Source of the DNA: Nocardioides litoris
Lineage (GTDB): Bacteria; Actinomycetota; Actinomycetes; Propionibacteriales; Nocardioidaceae
Length of the DNA stretch: 64,000 nucleotides
Direction of reading: 5' to 3'
Assembly (NCBI RefSeq): GCF_006346315.1
Contig: NZ_VDMR01000001.1
Coordinates: 1,426,001-1,490,000 of the forward strand
Below the pieces are notes generated by a model. It searched no databases. It had not been told where the DNA came from and saw nothing but the letters and a program-made list of their open reading frames with translations. How positions within the stretch are numbered: the stretch's first letter is position 1; each line of letters begins with the position of its first letter. Made by a program: the position numbers and the translations under genes. This document shows positions 46,265 through 54,429 of this stretch, piece after piece.

Positions 46265-46428
46265 GCTGGATGGGGCGCTCCGGTGCGGCGCGTGCCGCGG
46301 GCCCGCGTCGCACCGGGCCGCTGCCGCGACCTGGCACGGCGGACCCGACCGGCACCCTCGCCTCCCCTGCGCTCCGTGCGCCGTGTGGCCCGGACTCGTC
46401 GGGTCGGGGCGCCCGCCTGTGGTGGGCC
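46264..46428. repeat. intergenic repeat R2, copy 1
   Basis: About 165 bases beginning AGCTGGATGGG at the last base of the protease stop codon and passing through ACCCTCGCCTCC, CTGCGCTCC, GTGTGGCCCGG and TCGGGGCGCC. The same order of blocks recurs at 56641-56805. Both copies run directly into an R1 unit. Confidence 0.7.
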
Positions 46429-46471
46429 CACGGTGGTCGAGGAAGGCGCGCCAGCGCCTGTCTCGAGACCA
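46429..46471 (+). repeat. REP-like repeat R1, copy C (single unit)
   Basis: CACGGTGGTCGAGGAAGGCG, then CGCCTGTCTCGAGACCA, one unit only, with GGCGCGCCAGCGCC as its internal arm. It ends seven bases before the stop of the convergent TetR gene. Confidence 0.75.
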
Positions 46472-46477
46472 GGGACC

Positions 46478-47065
46478 TCAGCGGGTGACGTCGAGCACCG
46501 CAGACGTCACCGCACCGCGGACGACCTGCTCGAAGACCTCGTCGAGCTGCGGGACGCCGTCGAAGTAGCCGCTCGCCTCGAGCGAGACGAACCCGTGCAG
46601 GGCGGAGAAGATGGCCATGCCGAGCGGGAGGATGCGCTCCTCGTCGTGACCGGTGGAGCGGACCATGACGCCCATCGCCTCGATCACCTCGCCGGCCGCG
46701 GCGAGGAAGCGGTCGCGGTCGATGGGGGCACGCGTGAGCGCGGCGTAGCGCTGCGGGTAGGCGCGAGCGAAGGTACGCAGGGCGTGGCTGAGCACGCGCA
46801 GGCCGTCGGCGCCGGCATGGCCCATCGCTGCCCGCTGCACCTGCCGGCCGAGCAGCTCCATGGCCCGCACCTGGACGTCGCTGCGGAGGTCCTCGAGGTT
46901 GGCGACGTGGTTGTAGAGCGAGGAGACCCGGGTCTCGAGCTCGCCGGCGAGCAGCGTCATCGAGAGCGCGTCGTACCCCTCGCGGTCGACGAGGGCCTCG
47001 GCCGTCAGCACGACCGTCTCGCGGTCGAGGCGGGCGCGCCGCTCGGTGGCCGGGCTGCTCGCCAT
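46478..47065 (-). CDS. TetR-family regulator with WHG-type ligand domain
   Basis: 195 residues. HTH at about 15-60 (TAEALVDREGYDALSMTLLAGELETRVSSLYNHVANLEDL) and a C-terminal domain with GMAIFSALHGFVSLEASGYF, the WHG/TetR_C_33 pattern. ATG eight bases after GGGGGG; -10 TACACT (minus strand, 47115-47120) gives a leader of about 45 bases. A link with the enoyl-CoA hydratase just upstream on the same strand is plausible, but no operator dyad is evident. Confidence 0.85.
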   Translation of the reverse strand: MASSPATERRARLDRETVVLTAEALVDREGYDALSMTLLAGELETRVSSLYNHVANLEDLRSDVQVRAMELLGRQVQRAAMGHAGADGLRVLSHALRTFARAYPQRYAALTRAPIDRDRFLAAAGEVIEAMGVMVRSTGHDEERILPLGMAIFSALHGFVSLEASGYFDGVPQLDEVFEQVVRGAVTSAVLDVTR

Positions 47066-47114
47066 GCCGTCATCCCCCCATGGGCGCCGAAGGTCTTTCG
47101 TGCCGTCGTGAAGC

Positions 47115-47120
47115 AGTGTA
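47115..47120 (-). promoter_or_regulatory. -10 box for the WHG-type TetR gene
   Basis: TACACT on the minus strand, about 50 bases before the ATG, with a strong GGGGGG ribosome-binding site in the leader. Confidence 0.35.
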
Positions 47121-47133
47121 GGGACCGAGCCCA

Positions 47134-47907
47134 CTAGAGCCCGCGGAAGTCGGGTTCCCGGCCCTCGGCGAAGGCCGCCAGGGCCTCGAGGTTGGCCGGG
47201 CCGCCCATCAGCTCGGCGAAGGCGGCGTTCTCGCGGTCCCGGGCCCCGGCGATGCCCGCGCGCAGGGGCGCGGTCATCGCGCGCTTGACCGCGACCAGCG
47301 ACGACACCGGCCGCGAGGCGAGCACGGCGGCGTGGCGGTGGGCCTCGGCCAGCAGGTCGTCGGGCTCGCAGACCCGCCACACCAGGCCCGTCGCGAGCGC
47401 CTCCTCGGCGCCGACCCACTCGGCCGAGAGCAGCATCCAGGCGGCCTGCTGGTGGCCGACCAGCCGCGGGAGCAGGTACGACGACGCGGCCTCCGGTGCG
47501 ACCCCGAGGCTGGTGAACGGGCACCTCAGCCGGGCGGTCGAGGCCATGAGCGCGAGGTCGGCGAAGCCGAGCACGGTCGCGCCGATGCCGAGCCCGACGC
47601 CGTTGACGGCCACCACGAGGGGCTTGGACAACGACTCCAGCGCGTCGACCAAGCCCGGGAAGCCGTGCCGGCCGCGCTCGAACGCCGGGTCGGTGGCGAT
47701 GCGGTGCATCTCGAGCAGGTCCGTGCCCGCCGAGAACGCGCGCCCGGCACCGGTCAGCAGCACCACCGCGACGTCGGGGTCGGCGTCGGCGGCGAGCAGG
47801 GCGTCGGCCGTGGCGTCGTACAGGGCCTCGTTGAAGGCGTTGAGCGCCTCGGGCCGGTCGAGGGTGAGCGTGCGGACGCGGCCGTCGTCGGCGATCTGGA
47901 GCACCAT
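47134..47907 (-). CDS. enoyl-CoA hydratase/isomerase family protein
   Basis: 257 residues, crotonase fold. Oxyanion-hole segments are GRAFSAGTDLLEM and NGVGLGIGATVLGFADLALM; the residue usually Glu in the second catalytic position falls in FTSLGVAPEAASSYLLPRLVG, where Glu of PEAASS is present. The first catalytic Glu is not obvious, so an isomerase or hydratase of atypical substrate is possible. ATG with GAGAAGG seven bases upstream. Confidence 0.88.
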   Translation of the reverse strand: MVLQIADDGRVRTLTLDRPEALNAFNEALYDATADALLAADADPDVAVVLLTGAGRAFSAGTDLLEMHRIATDPAFERGRHGFPGLVDALESLSKPLVVAVNGVGLGIGATVLGFADLALMASTARLRCPFTSLGVAPEAASSYLLPRLVGHQQAAWMLLSAEWVGAEEALATGLVWRVCEPDDLLAEAHRHAAVLASRPVSSLVAVKRAMTAPLRAGIAGARDRENAAFAELMGGPANLEALAAFAEGREPDFRGL

Positions 47908-47953
47908 GCGCGCACCTTCTCACCGCGCGCCGGCCGGTGTCGGTGGTCCGACC

Positions 47954-47966
47954 TACCCTGGTCGGC
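47954..47966 (+). promoter_or_regulatory. leaderless promoter of the alkA-like gene
   Basis: TACCCT at 47954-47959, seven bases, then GTG at 47967. Confidence 0.6.
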
Positions 47967-48917
47967 GTGGACGGCACCGGATCGACGGGGGAGCAGCGGG
48001 TCTGGCGACCCGACTGGCCCTGCCCGGTCGGCTCGGTGATGCGGCTGCACAAGCGCGGCGGCGGAGACCCGACCTACCGCGTCGACGAGGCCGGCCGCAC
48101 CTGGCGCGGCATCCGCACGCCCGAGGGCCCGGCCACCCTGCTCGTCGAGGCCCGCCCGGCCCTGGGCGAGGTGCACGCGCGGGCCTGGGGGCCCGGGGCC
48201 ACGTGGGTGCTCGACGGCCTGCCGGCCCTGCTCGGCGCCGAGGACAGCTGGGAGGGCTTCGAGCCCCGCCACCCGGTCCTCGCAGAAGCCCGCAAGCACC
48301 ACCCGCACGCCCGCCTGGGTCGCACGGGCCTGCTCATGGAGGCCCTGGTGCCGGCGATCCTGGAGCAGAAGGTCACCGGGCAGGAGGCGTTCGCCGGGTT
48401 CCGCATGCTCGTCCACCGGTACGGCGAGCGCGCGCCCGGGCCCGGCGCCGAGCGTCGGCTCTGGGTGCAGCCGGCGCCGACCGTCCTGCGCAGGATCCCG
48501 TCGTGGGAGTGGCTGCGCATGCACGTCGACCACGCCCGGTCGCGGGCCGTGGTCACCGTGGCCCGGGTCGCCGACAGCCTGGAGCGTGCGATCGAGGTCG
48601 GCCCGGTCGAGGCCGAGAGGCGGCTGCGCACCATCCCCGGCATCGGCCGGTGGACCTGCGCCGAGGTGCGCCAGCGCACCTTCGGTGACCCCGACGCGGT
48701 CTCGTTCGGCGACTACCACGTCGCCAAGGACGTCGGCTGGGCGCTGACCGGCACCCCGTTCGACGACGCCGAGCTCGAGGCCTACCTCGAGCCGTGGCGA
48801 CCCCAGCGCGGGCGGGTGCCGGCCCTGGTGGCGATGGCCGGGTTGCACCGGCCGCGGCACGGGGCGCGCATGGCGCCGCGCACTCACCTGCCGGCCTCGG
48901 TGACCCGACGGGTCTGA
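47967..48917 (+). CDS. DNA-3-methyladenine glycosylase, AlkA/HhH-GPD type
   Basis: 316 residues. The helix-hairpin-helix (LVPAILEQKVTGQEAFAGFR) and GPD region (IPGIGRWTCAEV, then GDPDAVSFGDYHVAKDVGW) define the superfamily; the Asp of DYHVAKD is the catalytic residue. It removes alkylated purines from DNA as the first step of base excision repair. The N-terminal 110 residues resemble the AlkA-N domain. There is no SOS or Ada-type box. Confidence 0.92.
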   Translation: MDGTGSTGEQRVWRPDWPCPVGSVMRLHKRGGGDPTYRVDEAGRTWRGIRTPEGPATLLVEARPALGEVHARAWGPGATWVLDGLPALLGAEDSWEGFEPRHPVLAEARKHHPHARLGRTGLLMEALVPAILEQKVTGQEAFAGFRMLVHRYGERAPGPGAERRLWVQPAPTVLRRIPSWEWLRMHVDHARSRAVVTVARVADSLERAIEVGPVEAERRLRTIPGIGRWTCAEVRQRTFGDPDAVSFGDYHVAKDVGWALTGTPFDDAELEAYLEPWRPQRGRVPALVAMAGLHRPRHGARMAPRTHLPASVTRRV

Positions 48918-48977
48918 CCGCGGCCCCGGTCGACGTCCTCGCCGGCCCGCGAGCGGCCGCGCGCGGGTCACTCCAGG

Positions 48978-50189
48978 TCACTCCAGGTCGCGCTCCGCGG
49001 CGACAGGGACGAGGCCGACGGCGAGGAGCGGCAGCGCCGCGACGATCGCGAACGACGCGGCGTACCCCGCGTGGGTGACGAGCAGCCCGCCGAGCGGCGG
49101 GACGAGGGCGGCGGTGAGGAACTGGGCGGTGTTCTGGACGCCGAGGGCCCGGCCGGACCAGAACGGCCCGGCCCGCTCGGCCACGGCGGTGAAGGCCAGG
49201 CCGTTGTCGGCGACGGTGAGCACGGTCGCGACCACCAGCAGCGGGACGGCGAGCGCCGAGCCGAGCCCGGCGGCCAGCCCGAGGAGGGCCATGGTGGCCG
49301 AGGCGGCCACCGCGACCCAGCGCAGCGGGCGCATCCGGGAGCGCACCAGGTCGGAGAGCTGCCCGGCCCCGATCCGCCCGAGGGCGGCGGCCACCTGCGC
49401 ACCTGCGACGAGCGCGCCGGCGGCCGCGGGTGACCAGCCGCGCTCCTCGACCAGCCAGACCAGGCTGAACGTCCACACGACGAACTGCGGCACGACCAGG
49501 AGCACCGAGACCCCGTGCACCCGCGCCAGGAAGCCGTCGGCGCGGTAGGGGTTGCGCGCCTCCCTCGCCTCGGCCGCCGGCGGGCGCGGCGGGTCGAGGA
49601 CGACGAGGGCGACCACCACGAGCGCGACCAGGGCGGCCAGCGTCGGCACCAGCAGGGCGGCGCGCACGCCGTGGGCGTCGGCGACGGCGGCGATGGTCAC
49701 GGCCGCGACGCCCACGCCGACCGGCTGGGCCATCTGCCGGATGCCCATGGCCAGGCCCCGGCGCTGCGGTGGGAACCAGCCGACGACCACGCGGCCCGAC
49801 GCGGCGTTGGTGCTCGCCGCAGCCGCCCCGCCGAGGAGCAGCGCGGCGGCGAGCAGCAGGTCGCCGTCCGCCAGCAGCGACAGCCCACCGGCCGCGGCGG
49901 TCAGGGCGAGCCCGGCCACGAGCGCGAGCCGCTCGCCGCGGCGGTCGGACAGCAGGCCCCAGGCGACCAGGGTCAGCATCACGCCGACCATCGGCGCCGC
50001 CGCCACGGCGCCCGCCTCGGCCAGGCTGAGCCCGCGCTGCTCGCACAGCGCCGGGATGAGGAACGCCGGCCCGTGCATCATCACCGCGGCCGAGGCCTGG
50101 GCCAGCGTGCTCGCCCCGAGCATCGACCAGCGTCGCCCGGCGCCCACGGTCGCGGGACCCGTCGGCTCGGTCCGGGCGTCGGTCGTCAC
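48978..50189 (-). CDS. MFS transporter
   Basis: 403 residues, twelve membrane helices. GLLSDRRGERLAL is motif A; the AAAASTNAASGRVVVGWFPPQRRGLAMGIRQMAQP helix 4-5 region resembles nitrate/cyanate-like and efflux carriers of actinobacteria. No substrate is readable. GTG at 50189 precedes the first helix by 25 residues. The stop codon lies in a direct duplication of CACTCCAGGT (48969-48988), which creates a second in-frame-looking TGA downstream. Divergent from the PLD gene. Confidence 0.83.
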   Translation of the reverse strand: MTTDARTEPTGPATVGAGRRWSMLGASTLAQASAAVMMHGPAFLIPALCEQRGLSLAEAGAVAAAPMVGVMLTLVAWGLLSDRRGERLALVAGLALTAAAGGLSLLADGDLLLAAALLLGGAAAASTNAASGRVVVGWFPPQRRGLAMGIRQMAQPVGVGVAAVTIAAVADAHGVRAALLVPTLAALVALVVVALVVLDPPRPPAAEAREARNPYRADGFLARVHGVSVLLVVPQFVVWTFSLVWLVEERGWSPAAAGALVAGAQVAAALGRIGAGQLSDLVRSRMRPLRWVAVAASATMALLGLAAGLGSALAVPLLVVATVLTVADNGLAFTAVAERAGPFWSGRALGVQNTAQFLTAALVPPLGGLLVTHAGYAASFAIVAALPLLAVGLVPVAAERDLE

Positions 50190-50255
50190 CTCTCGAGCAC
50201 ACCACGCGGCCGACGTCCGCGGACGCCGCGTCTCACCGACGCGTGGCCCGCCCGC

Positions 50256-50267
50256 TAGGTTGAGCGC
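50256..50267 (+). promoter_or_regulatory. leaderless promoter of the PLD gene
   Basis: TAGGTT at 50256-50261, six bases, then GTG at 50268. Confidence 0.6.
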
Positions 50268-51521
50268 GTGCGGGGCATCGACGTCGACCGGGCGCTGGGA
50301 GCGCTGCGGCGCACGCTGCTGACCGTGCTCGGCCTCCAGGTCGCCCTCGCGGTCGCGATGTCGCTCGTCGACTCCTACCGCCGCCGCGGCAAGAAGCCCA
50401 AGCCCTTCCCGGTCACCGCACCGAGCACGGTCGCGATCGGCGAGAGCACCGTGACGACGTACACCTACGGCGCCGACCTGTACGACGACATGATCGCCGC
50501 CATCGACGCGGCCCAGAAGCAGGTGCTGTTCGAGACCTACATCTGGAAGGGCGACGAGACCGGCGAGCGGTTCAAGCAGGCCCTGGCCCGCGCCGGCGAG
50601 CGCGGGGTGGAGGTCTACTGCATCTACGACGGGTTCGCCAACCTCGTCGTCTCGCCGGTCTTCAAGCACTTCCCGCCGACCATGAAGGTCCTGCGCTTCC
50701 CCGTGTACGCCGCCGGGTGGCGCTTCTTCGACCTGCGCCGCTACGGCCGCGACCACCGCAAGATCCTGGTCGTCGACGACGAGACCGGGTTCGTCGGCGG
50801 GTTCAACGTCGGCGACGCCTACGCCACCGAGTGGCGCGACACCCACGTGCGGGTCACCGGCCCCGGCGTGTGGGACCTCAAGCGCGCCTTCGCCGACTTC
50901 TGGAACCTGCACCGGCGCCGCCGCCTGCGCCACAGCGAGCGCCCGCTGCTGCTCGAGACGGCCTCGACGTGGGAGCCGCGGATCCGGGTGCAGCGCAACG
51001 TGCCGCGGCTGTGGATGTTCCCGATCCGGGCGATGTACCTCGAGGCCATCAACCGGGCCAGCAACAACGTCTGGCTCACCACCGCCTACTTCATCCCCGA
51101 CCAGGACTTCGTCGACGCGCTCAAGGCGGCCGCGCGCCGCGGCGTCGACGTACGCCTGCTCATCCCGCTGAAGTCCAACCACATCGTGGCCGACTGGATC
51201 TCGCGCGGGTACTTCTCCCAGCTGCTCGAGGCGGGGGTGCACGTCCTGCGGTTCAAGGGGGCGATGGTGCACGCCAAGACCGCGACCGTCGACGGCACGT
51301 GGAGCACGGTCGGCACTGCCAACATCGACCGTCTCAGCCTGCGCGGCAACTACGAGATCAACGTCGAGGTCATCGACGCCGACCTCGCCGCCGAGCTCGA
51401 GCGGGTCTTCCGCACCGACGAGTCCAACGCGGTGCCGCTGACGCTGGGGGAGTGGGAGACCCGCGACCTCCACCGGCGCTTCACCGAGTCGTTCCTCAGC
51501 CCGCTGCGACCGTTGCTCTAG
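50268..51521 (+). CDS. cardiolipin synthase-like phospholipase D family protein
   Basis: 417 residues. One N-terminal membrane helix (about 13-35) and two HKD motifs: RDHRKILVVDDETGFVGGFN and VHAKTATVDGTWSTVGTAN, whose His residues form the paired active site. Enzymes of this build transfer phosphatidyl groups to make cardiolipin, or hydrolyse phospholipids, at the inner membrane. Only one membrane helix rather than the usual two is seen. Downstream SDR starts 10 bases later. Confidence 0.9.
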   Translation: MRGIDVDRALGALRRTLLTVLGLQVALAVAMSLVDSYRRRGKKPKPFPVTAPSTVAIGESTVTTYTYGADLYDDMIAAIDAAQKQVLFETYIWKGDETGERFKQALARAGERGVEVYCIYDGFANLVVSPVFKHFPPTMKVLRFPVYAAGWRFFDLRRYGRDHRKILVVDDETGFVGGFNVGDAYATEWRDTHVRVTGPGVWDLKRAFADFWNLHRRRRLRHSERPLLLETASTWEPRIRVQRNVPRLWMFPIRAMYLEAINRASNNVWLTTAYFIPDQDFVDALKAAARRGVDVRLLIPLKSNHIVADWISRGYFSQLLEAGVHVLRFKGAMVHAKTATVDGTWSTVGTANIDRLSLRGNYEINVEVIDADLAAELERVFRTDESNAVPLTLGEWETRDLHRRFTESFLSPLRPLL

Positions 51522-51531
51522 ACGCCGCCCC

Positions 51532-52401
51532 GTGACACGCGTGCGCCGCTTCCGCGACCTGGCGGGCGCGCGCGTCTTCGTCACCGGGGCGGCCAGCGGC
51601 ATCGGCCGCGCCGTGGCCGAGCAGGCGGCCGCGCAGGGGGCGGTGCTGCACCTGACCGACGTGCAGGCCGAGCCGCTGGCCGAGGTCGCCGAGCGACTGC
51701 ACGCCCGGTGGGCCGAGCCGGTCGACCTGGCCGACCACGACGCGGTGGTCGCGACCACCGACCCGCTCACGGCCGAGCACGGGTCGATGGACATCGTCCT
51801 CAACGTCGCCGGCATCTCGCGCTGGGGCACGGTGACCGGTCTCGAGCACGACGACTGGCGGCGGCTGGTCGACGTCAACCTCATGGGTCCCATCCGCGTG
51901 ATCGAGCGCCTGGTGCCGCCGATGGTCGACGCCGGTCGCGGCGGGCACCTGGTCAACGTGTCCTCCGCCGCCGGGATCATCGGCATGCCGTGGCACGCCG
52001 CCTACAGCGCGTCGAAGTTCGGCCTGCGCGGCGTGTCGGAGGTGCTGCGCTTCGACCTGCGCCGCCACGGCATCGGGGTCAGCCTGGTCGTCCCCGGCGG
52101 CGTCGCCACGCCGCTGACCGAGACCGTGCAGATCGCCGGCGTCGACCGCCAGGGCGAGGCGTTCCGCCGGGCGCACGCGGGCTTCCGCCGCCGCGCCGTG
52201 ACGCCCGAGCAGGCCGCGACGGCCATCTGGGACGGCGTACGGCACGGTCGGTACTGGGTCTACACCTCGCCCGACGTCCGGGCGATCCACGCCCTCCAGT
52301 GCTGGGCCCCGCCCGTCTACGTGCTGGCCATGCGTGCGATGAGCGCGGGTGCCCACCGGGTGCTGCCCGAGGTCGAGCGGGCCCGCCGGAGCGACCTGTG
52401 A
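51532..52401 (+). CDS. short-chain dehydrogenase/reductase
   Basis: 289 residues. TGAASGIG loop, DLADHD after beta-3, Ser of VNVSSAAGI and YSASK active site. Asp in LTDVQAE at the end of beta-2 suggests NAD preference. The C-terminal helix-rich part (WAPPVYVLAMRAMS) may lie near the membrane. GTG start. GTGA overlap with the CMD-family gene links the two; both may act on the same aliphatic or steroid-like compound, but this is inference. Confidence 0.88.
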   Translation: MTRVRRFRDLAGARVFVTGAASGIGRAVAEQAAAQGAVLHLTDVQAEPLAEVAERLHARWAEPVDLADHDAVVATTDPLTAEHGSMDIVLNVAGISRWGTVTGLEHDDWRRLVDVNLMGPIRVIERLVPPMVDAGRGGHLVNVSSAAGIIGMPWHAAYSASKFGLRGVSEVLRFDLRRHGIGVSLVVPGGVATPLTETVQIAGVDRQGEAFRRAHAGFRRRAVTPEQAATAIWDGVRHGRYWVYTSPDVRAIHALQCWAPPVYVLAMRAMSAGAHRVLPEVERARRSDL

Positions 52402-52928
52402 GCCGGGCGCAGCGGGTGGCGCCCGGGCGCGGACTGCTGGTCCGGGGGTTCGCGGCGGTCGCCGGGCGCCGGCTCGGCACCGAGCCGCCGGGCGTCTTCC
52501 GCACCCTGGGCCGCCACCAGCGCGTGTTCTGGCCGTGGCTGGCCTTCGCCGGGGCGCTGCTCGGCGGCGGCCGGCTGACCCGCCGCGAGACCGAGCTCGT
52601 CATCCTCCGCGTCGGCACCCTCGCCGGGTCAGACTACGAGCTCGCCCAGCACCGCCACATCGCCCGCGCGGCCGGCCTCTCCGCGGCCGAGGTCGACCGG
52701 GTCGCCGACGGACCCGACGCCGCCGGCTGGTCGGCCACCGAGGCGCTGCTGCTGCGCGTCACCGACGAGCTGCACGCCACCGAGGACCTCGGCGACGACA
52801 GCTGGGCCGCGCTCGTCGACGCCTACGACGAGCCCCGCGCCCTCGAGGTCGTGCTGCTCGCCGGCCACTACCGGATGCTCGCCACCGCCCTCCGCGTCGC
52901 CCGCGTGCCCCCCGACCGTCCCCGCTGA
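52398..52928 (+). CDS. carboxymuconolactone decarboxylase (CMD)/AhpD-like protein
   Basis: 176 residues. The core [40 protein letters not shown] is the CMD fold helix pair, with the conserved Glu-x-x-x-x-x-H layout. There is no CxxC, so it cannot act as an AhpD-type peroxidase; it belongs to the non-redox CMD group whose substrates are mostly unknown. Coupled to the SDR gene. Confidence 0.85.
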   Translation: MSRAQRVAPGRGLLVRGFAAVAGRRLGTEPPGVFRTLGRHQRVFWPWLAFAGALLGGGRLTRRETELVILRVGTLAGSDYELAQHRHIARAAGLSAAEVDRVADGPDAAGWSATEALLLRVTDELHATEDLGDDSWAALVDAYDEPRALEVVLLAGHYRMLATALRVARVPPDRPR

Positions 52929-53029
52929 CGCTGGTCGAGGCCCGTGGCCTGGCCCGGGCGGGCCCGCGTGTGGCCGACGCCACGGCGGGTCGTCGTGGAC
53001 CGCGCCCAGGGGGATGCCACCGTGGACCC

Positions 53030-54367
53030 GTGCCCCCGACCACCTTCGACGTCGTCGACCGCACCGACGGGTCCGTGCTCGGGTCGTTCCCGGTCGTGGG
53101 CGAGGCCGGGGTGCGCGCGGCCGTCGCGCGGGCCCGGGAGGCGGCCGCCCCGTGGGCCGCGGCGTCGCCAGGCGCCAGGGCACGGGCGCTGCGCACCTGG
53201 CGAGGCGAGCTGTGGCGCTCGGCCGTCGACCTCGCCGGCCTGCTCCAGCGCGAGGCCGGCCTCGACCTCGACGAGGCCATGGTCGAGGTGCTGCGGTCGG
53301 TCGAGCACCTGCGGTGGGCCGAGCGCGCCGCCCCGTCGGTCCTGGCCAGCCGCGGCGTCGGTGCCGGACGGCTCAGCCCCGAGCTCGGGCGCACCGAGTC
53401 CTGGGTGCCCGAGGGCGTGGTCGCCGTCGTGACCGCCGGCCGCCCGTCCCTGTACGCCGCCGCGTCGGCCACCACCTGCGCCCTGCTCGCCGGCAACCCC
53501 GTCGTGCTCCAGCCCGGCGGACGCCTCACCGCCGTGCTCTCGGCCTGGGTCGACGCCCTGGGCCGGGCACAGCCCGACGCACCGGGCGGCCTGCTGCAGG
53601 CCGTCACCGGCGACGACACGACCGCCGTGGCGCTCGCCGGCAGCGCGGTCGACCGCCTCTGCTACCTCGGCTCCCCGGTCGCGGGCGTCCGCGTCAGCAC
53701 CGCCGCTGCCCGGGCCATGGTGCCCGCCACGGTCGTGCCCGTCGTCGCCCCCGTGACCCTGGTCGCCCCCGACGCCGACCTCGCGGCCGCCGCGGCCGCG
53801 GTCGCCGGGCTCGGCCGCGGCGACGACGGTCCCCCGCCCGAGGTGTACGTCGCGCCGTCGGTCCTCGACGCGTTCCGCAGCGAGCTCGACCGGGCCGGGG
53901 CACCCGCGCCCCGCCGGGGCCTGCCCCGGGCCCTCGGACGCCGCCGCGGCGGGTCCGACCCGCTCGCCCTGCCCGGGCCGCGCGTCGACGTACGGGTCGA
54001 GACGGCGCCGACCTTCGAGGTGCTCGTCGAGCGGCTGCGCGCCCACCCGGGCGCCGAGGTCGCGGTGCACTCGGCCCGGCACGGCGCCCACCTGGCCGGT
54101 CTGCTCGGGGCGTCCGAGGTGAGCGTCAACCTCCCCGCCGCCGCACAGGCCGCGGCCGAGGGCGGGCTGCCGCGTGCGGCGCTCGGGGCCCGCGGGTGGG
54201 GCCCGTTCGCCGGCGAGCAGGGCCTGCGCACCTTCGCCCGGGCCCGCACGACCACCGCCCGGCGGCGCCTGCCGCTGCCGCTGCTGCCCGTCGAGGTCGC
54301 CCTGGCGTCCCCGCCGGGCCGGGTCGCGACCCGCCTCGCGCTGCACGTGCGCCACTCGCTCGACTGA
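53030..54367 (+). CDS. aldehyde dehydrogenase-fold protein lacking the catalytic residues
   Basis: 445 residues covering nearly the whole ALDH fold: an N-terminal helix-strand entry ([21 protein letters not shown]), VVLQPGGR in place of the usual nucleotide-contact KP segment, and GSPVAG where ALDHs have GS-x-x-x-G. The Glu of the ELGGK motif is missing (the region reads [18 protein letters not shown]), and the nucleophilic Cys of the QxC motif is absent ([15 protein letters not shown]). With both gone it cannot oxidise aldehydes by the known mechanism. GTG start near a poor ribosome-binding site. Either a decayed enzyme or a protein with another job. Confidence 0.75.
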   Translation: MPPTTFDVVDRTDGSVLGSFPVVGEAGVRAAVARAREAAAPWAAASPGARARALRTWRGELWRSAVDLAGLLQREAGLDLDEAMVEVLRSVEHLRWAERAAPSVLASRGVGAGRLSPELGRTESWVPEGVVAVVTAGRPSLYAAASATTCALLAGNPVVLQPGGRLTAVLSAWVDALGRAQPDAPGGLLQAVTGDDTTAVALAGSAVDRLCYLGSPVAGVRVSTAAARAMVPATVVPVVAPVTLVAPDADLAAAAAAVAGLGRGDDGPPPEVYVAPSVLDAFRSELDRAGAPAPRRGLPRALGRRRGGSDPLALPGPRVDVRVETAPTFEVLVERLRAHPGAEVAVHSARHGAHLAGLLGASEVSVNLPAAAQAAAEGGLPRAALGARGWGPFAGEQGLRTFARARTTTARRRLPLPLLPVEVALASPPGRVATRLALHVRHSLD

Positions 54368-54417
54368 GCGGGCCCGGCCCCTCTCCTCGGGCGACGAGGA
54401 CTGTCCGTGGTCCCGTC

Positions 54418-54429
54418 TACGCTCGCAGC
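54418..54429 (+). promoter_or_regulatory. leaderless promoter of uvrB
   Basis: TACGCT at 54418-54423, six bases, then ATG at 54430. No LexA box is present here. Confidence 0.6.

Noticed and set aside
52929..53029. Small gene between the CMD and ALDH-fold genes
   Set aside because: No start codon with a ribosome-binding site or a -10 box at the right spacing.
54368..54429. LexA box upstream of uvrB
   Set aside because: No CGAAC-N4-GTTCG in the 62-base gap. Only the 27.75 kb site fits in this window.
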